Origin: Terrisporobacter glycolicus ATCC 14880 = DSM 1288
Lineage (GTDB): Bacteria > Bacillota > Clostridia > Peptostreptococcales > Peptostreptococcaceae
Assembly: GCF_036812735.1 (NCBI RefSeq)
Contig: NZ_CP117523.1
Coordinates: 1,364,001-1,428,000 of the forward strand
Direction: 5' to 3'
DNA length: 64,000 nt
Positions 27,685 through 36,312 of the stretch are shown here, in pieces (position 1 is the first letter of the stretch; every line of letters begins with the position of its first letter). The translations under genes were made by a program, and so were the position numbers. The notes below the pieces were generated by a model that had not been told where the DNA came from, did not search any database, and worked only from the letters and a program-made list of their open reading frames with translations.

Positions 27685-28275
27685 ATGAAAAAATTTTTAA
27701 CACTAACTTTGTCTTTACTTTTACTTTTTACTGCAGTAGCTTGTAGTAACAAAACTAAAACAGAAACAAAAACAGGAACTAAAACAGAAACTACAGATAA
27801 AGTAGCGGATAAAACTTATTTAAACACTTATACAGGATTATACGACAAAAATCTTGGAACATTATCTGACTATAACATGTATACAGATGTTAATACAGTG
27901 ACTAACACTTATAAAGAAAAAAAATATCCTGGTAATGAAAAATATTTAAATGATGTAAAAGCTGCTTACAAAGATAGCAAAGAAAAAATTCAAGCATTTG
28001 TAGATGGATTAAAAAATGATGGAAAAACTGAAGATTCAGAATTAAAGAAAATGCATGAAAGTTTAATTGCTGAGGGTGAAAAATCAATAAAAGATATAGA
28101 TGCTAAAATAGCAAAATTAGATAAAATATCTAAAGATGATTACAATAAAACACAAGATGAATTTATTAAATTAGTAGATGATACAGTAAGAGCTGGAGAA
28201 AATGTTACTAATAATTTCGTAAAAATGTTAAAAGACATGGACACAAAATTAGGTATTACTAGAAATACTAAATAA
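27685..28275 (+). CDS. Putative lipoprotein, unknown function
   Basis: 196 residues. Type II signal peptide with lipobox FTAVAC at residues about 15-20, then a Lys/Thr-rich linker (KTKTETKTGTKTETTDK). The body is helical and highly charged (residues 60-190, KAAYKDSKEKIQAFVDGLKNDGK ... EFIKLVDDTVRAGENVTNNFVKML), probably a helical bundle on the outer face of the membrane. GGAGGG precedes the ATG. It lies directly upstream of the SAM riboswitch but on its own unit. No homology-based function can be given. Confidence 0.75.
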   Translation: MKKFLTLTLSLLLLFTAVACSNKTKTETKTGTKTETTDKVADKTYLNTYTGLYDKNLGTLSDYNMYTDVNTVTNTYKEKKYPGNEKYLNDVKAAYKDSKEKIQAFVDGLKNDGKTEDSELKKMHESLIAEGEKSIKDIDAKIAKLDKISKDDYNKTQDEFIKLVDDTVRAGENVTNNFVKMLKDMDTKLGITRNTK

Positions 28276-28308
28276 TAAAAAAATTATTTGTAAAAATAAA
28301 ATAAATGA

Positions 28309-28337
28309 TTGACATTCAAAAAGAAAATGGTTAATAT
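28309..28337 (+). promoter_or_regulatory. Promoter of the SAM-riboswitch metNIQ operon
   Basis: TTGACA (28309-28314), 17 bases, TAATAT (28332-28337). Confidence 0.8.
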
Positions 28338-28361
28338 TTATAACATAATAAAAATTAAAAA

Positions 28362-28468
28362 GACTCTTATCAAGAGAGGTGGAGGGACTGGCCCTATGAA
28401 ACCCGGCAACCAGTACGTTTGTACATGGTGCTAAATCCTGCAACTATTTTTAGTTGAAAGATGAGTAT
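28362..28468 (+). promoter_or_regulatory. SAM-I (S-box) riboswitch
   Basis: Contains the S-box core: CTCTTATCAAGAGAGGTGGAGGGA, CTGGCCCTATGAAACCCGGCAACC, GGTGCTAAATCCTGCA and the closing GAAAGATGAG. A Rho-independent terminator follows at once. The regulated genes encode a methionine ABC importer, so SAM binding should switch the operon off by termination. Confidence 0.96.
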
Positions 28469-28481
28469 AAATTAGTTATTT

Positions 28482-28509
28482 AGCCTAAGTTTATACTTAG
28501 GCTTTTTTA
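28482..28509 (+). terminator. S-box expression-platform terminator
   Basis: AGCCTAAG pairs with CTTAGGCT around TTTATA, followed by TTTTTT. Confidence 0.9.
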
Positions 28510-28554
28510 ATACCATTTTTAGACAAAATTAAGAGACTTTTAAGGGGGAATAAT

Positions 28555-29520
28555 ATGATACAAATATGTGAAGTAAATAAATATTATGGAAAAACAAAAG
28601 TTTTAAATGATATTAATATGCATATAAAAGAAGGCGAGATATTTGGAATAATAGGCCATAGTGGGGCAGGTAAATCCACATTACTAAGATGCATAAATAG
28701 ACTAGAAACTTATGAGGACGGAAGTATAACAGTACAAGACAGAGAAGTGAAAAATTTAGATGAAAGAGAACTTAGATTTTTAAGAAAAGATTTGGGAATG
28801 ATATTTCAACATTTTTCATTATTGGAAAGAAAAACAGTATCTGAAAATGTGGCCCTACCACTAGAATGCTTTAAATATTCAAAAAATGAAATAAATAAAA
28901 GAGTAGACGAGCTTTTGTCATTGGTAGGAATTCAGGATAAGAAAAACATGAAACCCAGAAATTTAAGTGGAGGTCAAAAACAAAGAGTGGCAATAGCAAG
29001 AGCTTTAGCACTAAACCCAAAAGTACTTTTATGCGATGAAGCAACTTCAGCTTTAGATCCAAACACAACAAAATCAATATTAAGTTTATTACAAGATATA
29101 AACAAAAAGCTTAATATAACAATAATTATGGTTACTCATCAAATGGAAGTAATAAAACAAATTTGCTCTAGAGTGGCTATTATGGAAAATGGAGAAGTGT
29201 TAGAGATAGGAGATACAGAAGAATTATTTTTACAAAATTCTAAAAACTTACAAAAATTAGTGGGAGAAGATGATATCGTACTTCCAAAGGGAACTAATAT
29301 CAGAATAATCTTCCCAAAAGAAATCTCTAATGACTCCATAATAACTTCTATGGCAAGGGATTTGGACATAAATTTCTCCATTATATGTGGAAAGTTAGAA
29401 AAATACAGAGAAGATATACTTGGATCATTAATTATAAATGTTGATAATGATAATAGAGAAAATATAAAAGATTATCTAGATTGGAAAAAGGTTAGATGGG
29501 AGGAGATTATAAATGAATAA
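28555..29520 (+). CDS. metN: Methionine ABC importer ATP-binding protein
   Basis: ATPase of the D/L-methionine importer. 321 residues. Walker A GHSGAGKSTLLRC, signature LSGGQKQRVAIARAL, Walker B VLLCDEATSALDP, switch His VTHQME. Residues about 240-320 form the C-terminal NIL domain, which binds methionine and inhibits transport. AAGGGGG precedes the ATG. It overlaps metI by 8 bases. Control by the S-box leader fits the assigned substrate. Confidence 0.95.
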   Translation: MIQICEVNKYYGKTKVLNDINMHIKEGEIFGIIGHSGAGKSTLLRCINRLETYEDGSITVQDREVKNLDERELRFLRKDLGMIFQHFSLLERKTVSENVALPLECFKYSKNEINKRVDELLSLVGIQDKKNMKPRNLSGGQKQRVAIARALALNPKVLLCDEATSALDPNTTKSILSLLQDINKKLNITIIMVTHQMEVIKQICSRVAIMENGEVLEIGDTEELFLQNSKNLQKLVGEDDIVLPKGTNIRIIFPKEISNDSIITSMARDLDINFSIICGKLEKYREDILGSLIINVDNDNRENIKDYLDWKKVRWEEIINE

Positions 29521-30175
29521 AACTAGTTTATATACTTATTTAGCTGAAATACTTGGAGATGCTTTACTTCAAACATTATACATGATAATTGTGCCTACTA
29601 TAGTAGCAACAATTTTAGGATTTATAATGGCAATAATTTTAGTGGTTACCAAGCCAAAAGGACTTAAGCCAAATAAAGTCGTATACAGTATTCTGGGATT
29701 TATAGTGAATATGGTTAGAAGTTTTCCATTTATTATTTTACTAATAGCATTAATTCCTTTCACAAGATTTATTGTTGGAACGTCTATTGGAGAAACAGCA
29801 GCCATAGTTCCTATTACCATAGGTGCTGCGCCATTTATTGCTAGAGTAATTGAAAATGCATTAAACGAGGTAGATGAAGGGCTGATAGAAGCTGCAAAAT
29901 CCTTTGGAGCTACAAACTTACAAATAATATTCAAAGTAATGGTAAAAGAAGCGATGCCGTCAATAGTATCTGGTATTACTTTATCCATAATTTCCATATT
30001 AGGATGTACAGCCATGGCAGGAACTGTAGGAGCAGGAGGTCTTGGAAAAGTTGCCATAGTGTATGGGCATCAAAGGTTTGATACTTCAGTTATGATATAT
30101 GTTGTAATTACACTTATTATAATGGTACAGCTAATACAAAGTGTAGGAGACTATGCATATAAAAAACTAAAATAA
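29513..30175 (+). CDS. metI: Methionine ABC importer permease
   Basis: 220-residue inner permease with five membrane helices. The EAA loop that docks on MetN is EVDEGLIEAAKSFGATNLQIIFKVMVKEAMPSIV (about residues 119-152). MVRSFPFIILLIALIPFTR and GAGGLGKVAIVYGHQRF are typical of MetI. Translation is coupled to metN through an 8-base overlap, and metQ follows 29 bases downstream. Confidence 0.95.
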   Translation: MNKTSLYTYLAEILGDALLQTLYMIIVPTIVATILGFIMAIILVVTKPKGLKPNKVVYSILGFIVNMVRSFPFIILLIALIPFTRFIVGTSIGETAAIVPITIGAAPFIARVIENALNEVDEGLIEAAKSFGATNLQIIFKVMVKEAMPSIVSGITLSIISILGCTAMAGTVGAGGLGKVAIVYGHQRFDTSVMIYVVITLIIMVQLIQSVGDYAYKKLK

Positions 30176-30204
30176 AAAATAATAAATATAAGGGGGATTT
30201 CAAA

Positions 30205-31008
30205 ATGAAATTAAAAAAATTAATAGGATTAACATTAGTAGGAGTTATAAGTGCATCATTATTTGTAGGATGCTCAAAGTCTAGTAAAGAGGAAGATAAA
30301 ACTATAAAGGTGGGAGCATCTCCAACACCACATACAGAAATTTTAGAGGTTGTAAAACCGCTATTGAAAGAAAAAGGATATGAATTAGAGGTAATACAAT
30401 TTGATGATTATGTACTTCCAAATACATCTTTGGCAGAGGGAGAACTGGATGCAAATTACTTTCAACATGTTCCTTACTTAGAAGAAATGAATAAAGAAAA
30501 AGATTTAAAATTAACTTATACAGCTAAAGTTCATATTGAGCCAATGGGAATTTATTCTAAAAAACATGATAAATTAGATGACTTAAAAAATGGAGCAAAA
30601 ATATCTGTACCAAATGATGCAACAAATGAAGCAAGAGCATTACAATTATTAGCTGATAATGGTATTATTGAAGTTGCTGATAAAGAATTAATAACAGCAA
30701 AAGATATAACTAAAAATCCTAAGAATGTGGAGATAGTAGAAGTTGAGGCAGCTCAAGTACCATCTACTTTACAAGATGTGGACTTTGCTGTTATAAACAC
30801 TAACTTTGCTTTAAATGTTAACTTAAATCCAACTAAAGATGCTTTAGCAATAGAATCTAATGACTCACCATATGCTAACATATTAGCTTGTAGAGAAGAC
30901 AATAAAGATAGTGAAAAAGTAAAAGCATTAACTGAAGCACTAACAAGTGATAAAGTTAAGTCATTTATAGAAGAAAAATATAAAGGAAGTATAGTTCCAA
31001 CATTTTAA
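30205..31008 (+). CDS. metQ: Methionine-binding lipoprotein
   Basis: 267 residues, NlpA/MetQ family. Signal peptide with lipobox LFVGC (Cys at about 23). The binding fold begins KVGASPTPHTEILEVVKPLLKEKGYELEV and includes ANYFQHVPYLEEMN, PMGIYSKK and ISVPNDATNEARALQLLADNG, all diagnostic for MetQ. It delivers methionine to MetI at the outer membrane face of the cytoplasmic membrane. It ends the S-box operon and is followed by a terminator. Confidence 0.96.
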   Translation: MKLKKLIGLTLVGVISASLFVGCSKSSKEEDKTIKVGASPTPHTEILEVVKPLLKEKGYELEVIQFDDYVLPNTSLAEGELDANYFQHVPYLEEMNKEKDLKLTYTAKVHIEPMGIYSKKHDKLDDLKNGAKISVPNDATNEARALQLLADNGIIEVADKELITAKDITKNPKNVEIVEVEAAQVPSTLQDVDFAVINTNFALNVNLNPTKDALAIESNDSPYANILACREDNKDSEKVKALTEALTSDKVKSFIEEKYKGSIVPTF

Positions 31009-31030
31009 TTTATAATATGTGAATTTTAAT

Positions 31031-31060
31031 AAAAAGGAAGGATTAATATCCTTCTTTTTT
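31031..31060. terminator. Bidirectional terminator between metQ and ppx
   Basis: AAAAAGGAAGGAT pairs with ATCCTTCTTTTT; T-run follows on both strands. Confidence 0.88.
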
Positions 31061-31063
31061 AGT

Positions 31064-31984
31064 TTAAAATAAATAATTATTTTTTACATAGTCATTAATA
31101 ATACCTTCCCTAATTGTAAACTTACTAATAATTATTTTTGATGATTGGAAATATGATATAAGGCTATTTAAAATAATTAAAGCACCTAAAAGAATATCTC
31201 CTCTACTTTTGGATATACCTGTGTTATTAACGATTTCCTCCAAAGATAGATGACTGATTTTTTTCAAAAGAATTTCTATATCATTATGATTTAACTCATA
31301 ACCATGAATATTTGACATAATGTTATATTCCTTTTGATGAATTCTACCAATAGTCTTTATTGACCCACCAATTATAACTGTAGGCAAATTTTTGCATTCA
31401 TTAATCCATAAAATATTTTTTAATTTCTCAAAGAGATATTCTTTAATTTGGCTTATTTCTTCATCACAAATACCATCTTTAATATGAAATTTGTTTGTAA
31501 TTATTAAAGCACCCATAGGGATACTAACACTTTTTATAAGTATTTTATCTTTTACTAATCCTATCTCTACGCTTCCTCCTCCTATATCTAAATGAACATA
31601 GTTATTTAATTTATCTGGAATAGAAGAAACATAACCATAGTAACATTCTTCACTTGGTGATAATACTCTTATGCGTACTTCTAAAGAATTAGAAATATGA
31701 TTTATAATCTCTGTGGAGTTTTTAATTTGTCTAAGGGATTCTGTAGCTACAGCAATTATTTCATCACAATTAAAGTCGTCACAGAATTTTTTAAAAGTAA
31801 ATATAATTCCAAAGAAGTTTTTCATACCTTCAGAGGATAATTCTTTGTTTTCTCTTCCTACGAAATCAGATAATCTAGTTTGGAATTTCTTATGAAAAAT
31901 CTCATTATGTAAATTATTATTTATCTCTACGATTATTAATTTTATTGAATTAGAACCAATATCAATTATTCCTAAAGTTTTCAA
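31064..31984 (-). CDS. Ppx/GppA family phosphatase
   Basis: 306 residues, actin-like ATPase fold. Phosphate-1 motif GIIDIGSNSIKLIIVE at the N-terminus, ATESLR(Q) in the middle, and LDIGGGSVEIGLV as phosphate-2 loop. Members hydrolyse inorganic polyphosphate and/or pppGpp. At 306 residues it is the short form with only the two catalytic domains and no C-terminal HD-like extension. AAGGGGGG precedes the start on the minus strand. Which substrate it prefers cannot be seen. Confidence 0.88.
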   Translation of the reverse strand: MKTLGIIDIGSNSIKLIIVEINNNLHNEIFHKKFQTRLSDFVGRENKELSSEGMKNFFGIIFTFKKFCDDFNCDEIIAVATESLRQIKNSTEIINHISNSLEVRIRVLSPSEECYYGYVSSIPDKLNNYVHLDIGGGSVEIGLVKDKILIKSVSIPMGALIITNKFHIKDGICDEEISQIKEYLFEKLKNILWINECKNLPTVIIGGSIKTIGRIHQKEYNIMSNIHGYELNHNDIEILLKKISHLSLEEIVNNTGISKSRGDILLGALIILNSLISYFQSSKIIISKFTIREGIINDYVKNNYLF

Positions 31985-32110
31985 TTTAATCCCCCCTTTA
32001 TATGTCTATAAATAAATTATAGTTTAATATAATTACTTCATCAATAATTGAAAAAAATAGAGTTATACTAATATTAATAAAGAGAAAAGCATAAGTAAGG
32101 AGGATTTAAT

Positions 32111-32722
32111 TTGGATAAAAAATTTTATAGTGCAGATGGAATAACTTTAGCTAGAAATCTTTTGAATAAATATTTAATTAGGGAGTATGATAATAAAAAA
32201 ATTGTGACTAAAATAGTGGAGACAGAAGCTTATATGGGAGCTATTGATAAAGCTGCCCATGCCTACAAAAATAGAAAAAGTACTAGAACATATCCTCTAT
32301 ACTTAAGCGGAGGACATATTTATGTTTATTTAATTTATGGTATGTATAATTGCTTAAACCTTTCAGCTAATAAAAAAAACATACCAGAATGTGTTTTGAT
32401 TAGAGCAGTTGAGCCCATAAGTTATATGGATGAAATATCTTATAATAGGTTTTTGAAACCATATAATGAATTGACTAATTATCAAAAAAAGAATCTGACA
32501 AATGGTCCAGGTAAACTTTGTAAAGGTTTAAATATAGACAGAAGTTTAAGCGGGGAAAATATATTTGGAAGTAAACTTTATATAGAAGATAATACAGATA
32601 ATGATTTTGAAATTGTGCAAGACAAAAGAATTAATATAGATTATGCACAGGAAGATAAAGACAAATTATGGAGATTTTACATTAAAAACAATAAAAATGT
32701 TTCTGTTATAAATAAGCAATGA
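32111..32722 (+). CDS. 3-methyladenine DNA glycosylase (Mpg/AAG family)
   Basis: Removes alkylated or deaminated purines in base-excision repair. 203 residues, normal for bacterial AAG. VETEAYMGAIDKAAHAYKNRKSTRTYPLYLSGGHIYVYLIYGMYNCLNLS contains the catalytic Glu and the Tyr intercalation loop; NGPGKLCKGLNID is the second signature. TTG start with AAGGAGG at the right spacing. proC follows 37 bases downstream and may be co-transcribed. Confidence 0.94.
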   Translation: MDKKFYSADGITLARNLLNKYLIREYDNKKIVTKIVETEAYMGAIDKAAHAYKNRKSTRTYPLYLSGGHIYVYLIYGMYNCLNLSANKKNIPECVLIRAVEPISYMDEISYNRFLKPYNELTNYQKKNLTNGPGKLCKGLNIDRSLSGENIFGSKLYIEDNTDNDFEIVQDKRINIDYAQEDKDKLWRFYIKNNKNVSVINKQ

Positions 32723-32759
32723 TATAATTTAATAGTATTATGAAAAAGGAGGACACATT

Positions 32760-33560
32760 ATGAAAAAAATAGGCTTTATAGGTGCGGGAAATATGGGAGG
32801 TGCAATTTTAGGAGGAATATTAAATTCTAAAATAATTGATAATGACCATATTATTGCTTCTGCAAAAAGTGACAGAACAATTGAAAGAATAAAAAGAGAT
32901 TATAATGTTAATGTAAGTAAAGATTCTAAAGAAGTAGTTGAATTTTCAGACCTTATAGTAATAGGTGTCAAGCCAGAAATATATGACGAAATATTAGAAG
33001 AAATAAAAGATTTAATAGATGATAAGATAATAATAACAATAGCAGCAGGAAAAACTATTGAAGCAATGGAAAAAATTATTGGAAATGATAAAAAAATAGT
33101 AAGAACAATGCCAAATACTCCTTCCCTTGTAGGAGAAGGGATGACTTCTTTATCTCCAAATAAAAACATAAGTGAAGAAGAATTAGGTTTTGTAAAATCA
33201 ATATTTAATTCTTTAGGAAAGAGTGAAGTAGTAAAAGAAGATTTAATACATGCAGTAATAGGTGCTAGTGGCTCATCAACTGCTTATGCTTTTATGTTTA
33301 TAGAAGCAATAGCCGATGGTGCAGTTCGTGCTGGAATGCCAAGAGATAAGGCCTATACATTTGCTGCACAAGGAGTATTAGGAGCTGCGAAAATGGTTTT
33401 AGATACACAAAAACATCCCGGAGAGTTGAAAGACATGGTATGTTCACCAGGTGGAACAACAATAGAAGCTGTGAAAGTACTTGAAGAAGAAAAATTTAGA
33501 GGTGCTGTATTAAAAGCTATAGATTCTTGTATTAAAAAAAGTATAGAAATGAGTAAATAA
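32760..33560 (+). CDS. proC: Pyrroline-5-carboxylate reductase
   Basis: Last step of proline synthesis, NAD(P)H-dependent. 266 residues. Nucleotide loop KIGFIGAGNMGGAILGG at the N-terminus, VIGVKPEIYDEIL, VRTMPNTPSLVGEGMTSL, and the C-terminal signature PGELKDMVCSPGGTTIEAVKVLEE. Full length. AAAGGAGG precedes the ATG. It is followed by a strong bidirectional terminator. Confidence 0.97.
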   Translation: MKKIGFIGAGNMGGAILGGILNSKIIDNDHIIASAKSDRTIERIKRDYNVNVSKDSKEVVEFSDLIVIGVKPEIYDEILEEIKDLIDDKIIITIAAGKTIEAMEKIIGNDKKIVRTMPNTPSLVGEGMTSLSPNKNISEEELGFVKSIFNSLGKSEVVKEDLIHAVIGASGSSTAYAFMFIEAIADGAVRAGMPRDKAYTFAAQGVLGAAKMVLDTQKHPGELKDMVCSPGGTTIEAVKVLEEEKFRGAVLKAIDSCIKKSIEMSK

Positions 33561-33563
33561 TAT

Positions 33564-33597
33564 AAAAACTCCCATTATAAAATGGGAGTTTTTTTAT
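33564..33597. terminator. Bidirectional terminator between proC and the DUF1002 gene
   Basis: AAAACTCCCATT pairs with AATGGGAGTTTT around ATAA, followed by TTT. Confidence 0.92.
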
Positions 33598-33603
33598 GAA
33601 AAT

Positions 33604-34905
33604 TTATTGATTTGTATTTTGTGAATCAAAATGTTCTTCGTTTTCACTTTGAACATTTAAAGAATTATCATCAGTATTTTTGTTACTATTTTGAGTATTA
33701 TCAGTACTTTGACTATCTTGTTTATTATCAGTACTATTTGTATTATTTTCTACGTTGTTATTAGTAGGTTCTTCTTTTGATGGTGTTTGAGTATTATTTT
33801 CTTTAGATTCTTCACTGTTTGCATCCTTATTTACATTCTCGCTATTGTTATTTTTATCAGAGTCATTATTAAATAAGTTTGTAAACCAGTTAATTATCTT
33901 TTGGAAGAAACCATCAACTTCTTCACTAGAAGGTAATTTTTCAGCAGCTTTGTCTGTAGCATTTATAACTGCATTGCTTCCTAACATATTATCTTTAGTT
34001 TCACCAAGAATACCTAAATCTTTGCTTCCACCAAATAAGTTAGAGAACCAATCTCCTATAGAAGAGAATAAACCTCCTACAGAATCCATTATTCCAGAAT
34101 TACCAACTTCTTTACCAGCTTCTTTTAAGTTGTCTTGAACAACATCAGAAACATTGTTTAATGTTTGTTTCATTGAATTATAGTCATATTTTTGAGCCGC
34201 TATTTTTTCCATTAAGTCAGTTATTTGTTTAATTTGAGCATCTGTTAATGTAACATTGTAATTATTAGTTACATTATTGATTATATCAGCTATTTGGGTA
34301 ACATCACTTGTACCGTTTTTAATAACTTCTGCTTTTATATCATTAACAACACCAGTTGCTTCATTTTTACCTATTTTATCACCAAGATCTCCCGTAGTTA
34401 TTAATTCTTCAGAAGCTAGTTCTTTTTTATCTTCATCTAATTTTTTACCAGAAGCATCTTCAAAAGCCTTCATAACACCTGTCAAAGCACCAGTACCACT
34501 TACAGGGAATACTGCAGCTATTACAGCGTTGGCATTAGTCATACCAGCAGTTGATAAGGTAGATGCCACCATTGAAGAAGTAACCCAAGTTATATTTGCA
34601 GTTTTTACATTTATTCCACCACTATTAGTTGGTTCTACGTAAGAACAAGAGTATGTTTTAGTTCCAAGTTGTGCTTCTGTAGCAACTCCCCCTAAATATT
34701 CTCTCTCTTCTTTATTATTTACCTCTAATACTTGAACTTCATTTTCCTTTACACCGAAATAACTAAATATTTTTTGTCTTTGCTCAGCTGTATTGTTGAC
34801 ACCTATAGTCACTACTCTAGTACCATCAGCAAAAGAAGGCACAATGCTACTTGCTATTATTGTCATTGCTACTAACAGAGAGCTAACTTTCTTTTTAAAT
34901 TTCAT
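33604..34905 (-). CDS. Secreted DUF1002 (YpuA-like) protein with long Asn/Ser-rich tail
   Basis: 433 residues from the ATG at 34905, which has TAGGAGG; an in-frame extension to 34929 is not needed. Signal peptide ends near PSFADG. Residues about 25-270 match DUF1002: GVNNTAEQRQKIFSYFGV, NKEEREYLGG, GGINVKTANITWVTSSM and FPVSGTGALTGVMKAFEDASGK, as in B. subtilis YpuA. Two similar amphipathic segments follow (SIGDWFSNLFGG and KIINWFTNLFNN). The last 85 residues are Asn/Ser/Asp/Glu-rich and presumably unstructured. No anchor or sortase motif is seen. Function unknown. Confidence 0.82.
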   Translation of the reverse strand: MKFKKKVSSLLVAMTIIASSIVPSFADGTRVVTIGVNNTAEQRQKIFSYFGVKENEVQVLEVNNKEEREYLGGVATEAQLGTKTYSCSYVEPTNSGGINVKTANITWVTSSMVASTLSTAGMTNANAVIAAVFPVSGTGALTGVMKAFEDASGKKLDEDKKELASEELITTGDLGDKIGKNEATGVVNDIKAEVIKNGTSDVTQIADIINNVTNNYNVTLTDAQIKQITDLMEKIAAQKYDYNSMKQTLNNVSDVVQDNLKEAGKEVGNSGIMDSVGGLFSSIGDWFSNLFGGSKDLGILGETKDNMLGSNAVINATDKAAEKLPSSEEVDGFFQKIINWFTNLFNNDSDKNNNSENVNKDANSEESKENNTQTPSKEEPTNNNVENNTNSTDNKQDSQSTDNTQNSNKNTDDNSLNVQSENEEHFDSQNTNQ

Positions 34906-35031
34906 AATATTTCCTCCTAAAATTCCCACCTAAAATAATTACATTACTCTTCTAAGTAGGTTTATGTAAAGATTTAATATAGAGTAAAAATACCCTGTGA
35001 ATATAGTATAATATTTAGAAACTTAATGCGA

Positions 35032-35058
35032 TTACAACATTGTAACTGTCATTACAAT
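35032..35058. promoter_or_regulatory. Nested TTACAA/TTGTAA inverted repeats, candidate operator
   Basis: TTACAA (35032-35037), TTGTAA (35040-35045) and TTACAA (35052-35057): adjacent elements are inverted, and ATTGTAA/TTACAAT (35039-35045 and 35052-35058) is a perfect 7-bp pair with a 6-base spacer. It lies about 130 bases upstream of the DUF1002 start. Confidence 0.4.
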
Positions 35059-35315
35059 TTATACTTAAATCTTTACTAAATTATTATTAGATACCTATTA
35101 ATTATATTATAAAAAAAAATATTTGTGGCTGTTTTAAGAAAATTGTAAGATTTATATAAGAAGTGACAATAAATAAAAATGTGGAATATTTATTTATTAT
35201 GGGAAAAAGGGTTTTAATTATATAAAGAATAATACATTAAAGGAATATAATATTTTTAATGTGAAAAATAATTATAAATTAAATGAAGGCGTAATATATT
35301 ATTAGGGGGGATTGT

Positions 35316-35388
35316 ATGAAAGGTTAAGTTTTTAGGAACAGAATTTTTAGGTAAGGTCTTAAAAGATGCTAAAAGAACTTTTGCATAA
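35316..35388 (+). pseudogene. Possible small peptide gene interrupted by a single-base frameshift
   Basis: A strong AGGGGGG site is followed at 7-8 bases by ATG AAA GGT TAA, a three-codon ORF. Shifting one base at the stop opens 20 protein-like codons: KFLGTEFLGKVLKDAKRTFA, ending in TAA at 35386-35388. This looks like a short amphipathic peptide lost by frameshift, a programmed frameshift or a sequencing error. No start exists in the downstream frame. Confidence 0.3.
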
Positions 35389-35527
35389 GAAACTCTTGTT
35401 AATATATTTGTTTCTTATTAAAGTAGGAAGATGATTGAAAAATGATGAAATGTATTATACTATATAAAGGAAATAAAATATAATAATGTTTTACAATGCA
35501 AACTTAAGCATTGAAAGGAGAATAGTA

Positions 35528-36034
35528 ATGTCACAAGAACTAGTTAAAGAAAGAGTTTTAAAATATTTAATAGAAGATTTATTAGTACCTCAAGATATGA
35601 TAGATACAAATGTATTATTAAGTGAATTTGAAGAAGGTGCTGAAGGAATATTAGACATAGTTGTAAACGTAAAAGATAAAGAAGAATATTTTGCACCAGT
35701 ATTAATCGTAAGATGTACAGACGATGATGTAGAATTAGAAGGAGATGTACTCCAAAAGGAAATAGAGTTCTTAGAGTATGTTGATAATATAACGATGGCT
35801 GGTAGAATGATACTTACAAATGGAGATCAAATGATGTATGCAGATTGGACAGGAGAAGAATACGATACAGAAGCATCTCTACCTACATACGAACAAATGG
35901 AAAAAGAGTTCTTCGAAGCAGAAGAAAGTATAGAATTAGAACACCATCACCACGACGGATGCGGATGCGGTCATGACCATCACGAAGAAGGACATAATTG
36001 TGGATGTGGGGATGATTGTGGTTGTTCAAAATAA
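35528..36034 (+). CDS. HsdR-N-like domain protein with His/Cys metal-binding tail
   Basis: 168 residues. Residues 1-130 (ERVLKYLIEDLLVPQDMIDTNVLLSEFEEGAEGILDIVV.....PVLIVRCTDDDVELEGDVLQKEIEFLEYVDNITMAGRMILTNGDQMMYADW) resemble the N-terminal domain found alone or in type I restriction HsdR subunits. It retains D/E and xVxVxC/K-like positions, but the usual PD-(D/E)xK lysine is not evident. The tail (about 140-168) is packed with His and Cys: HHHHDGCGCGHDHH...CGCGDDCGC, like nickel/zinc-storage tails of SlyD or HypB. The ATG at 35528 follows AAAGGAG by 6 bases. No restriction genes are nearby. Metal handling is inference. Confidence 0.75.
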   Translation: MSQELVKERVLKYLIEDLLVPQDMIDTNVLLSEFEEGAEGILDIVVNVKDKEEYFAPVLIVRCTDDDVELEGDVLQKEIEFLEYVDNITMAGRMILTNGDQMMYADWTGEEYDTEASLPTYEQMEKEFFEAEESIELEHHHHDGCGCGHDHHEEGHNCGCGDDCGCSK

Positions 36035-36312
36035 ACAAAAAGTTAGATATAATAATATAATTATTCGTAATGAAAAATAGATTTGTAAATATTTTTTATT
36101 AGTTGTAAAATAGGATATATTTTTATAATTTGTAAAATTAAATAACTTAAATAAAGGTTTTTATGTTATTTTGTTGAATGTTTAATGAATTAGAAAATAT
36201 ACAAAGAACATGCATTTTTTCATGGAGTAAAACATACTATAGTTGATATAGACAAAATATGTTTTTACCGATTTTTTAATGAACAATATGTATAAAGAAG
36301 GGGTTAGATTAT

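Larger units (their letters stand above)
34906..35527. other. Gene-poor 0.6-kb intergenic region
   Basis: Divergent spacer between the DUF1002 gene and the HsdR-N-like gene. It holds nested TTACAA/TTGTAA inverted repeats (35032-35058), several AT-rich promoter-like stretches and a strong ribosome site at 35304-35310 in front of a broken small ORF (35316-35388). After that is a possible hairpin AAGAAAC/GTTTCTT (35387-35417). Confidence 0.5.

Noticed and set aside
36178-36246. 22-codon ORF upstream of the sigma factor
   Set aside because: No ribosome site and no composition signal; likely chance in an AT-rich leader.
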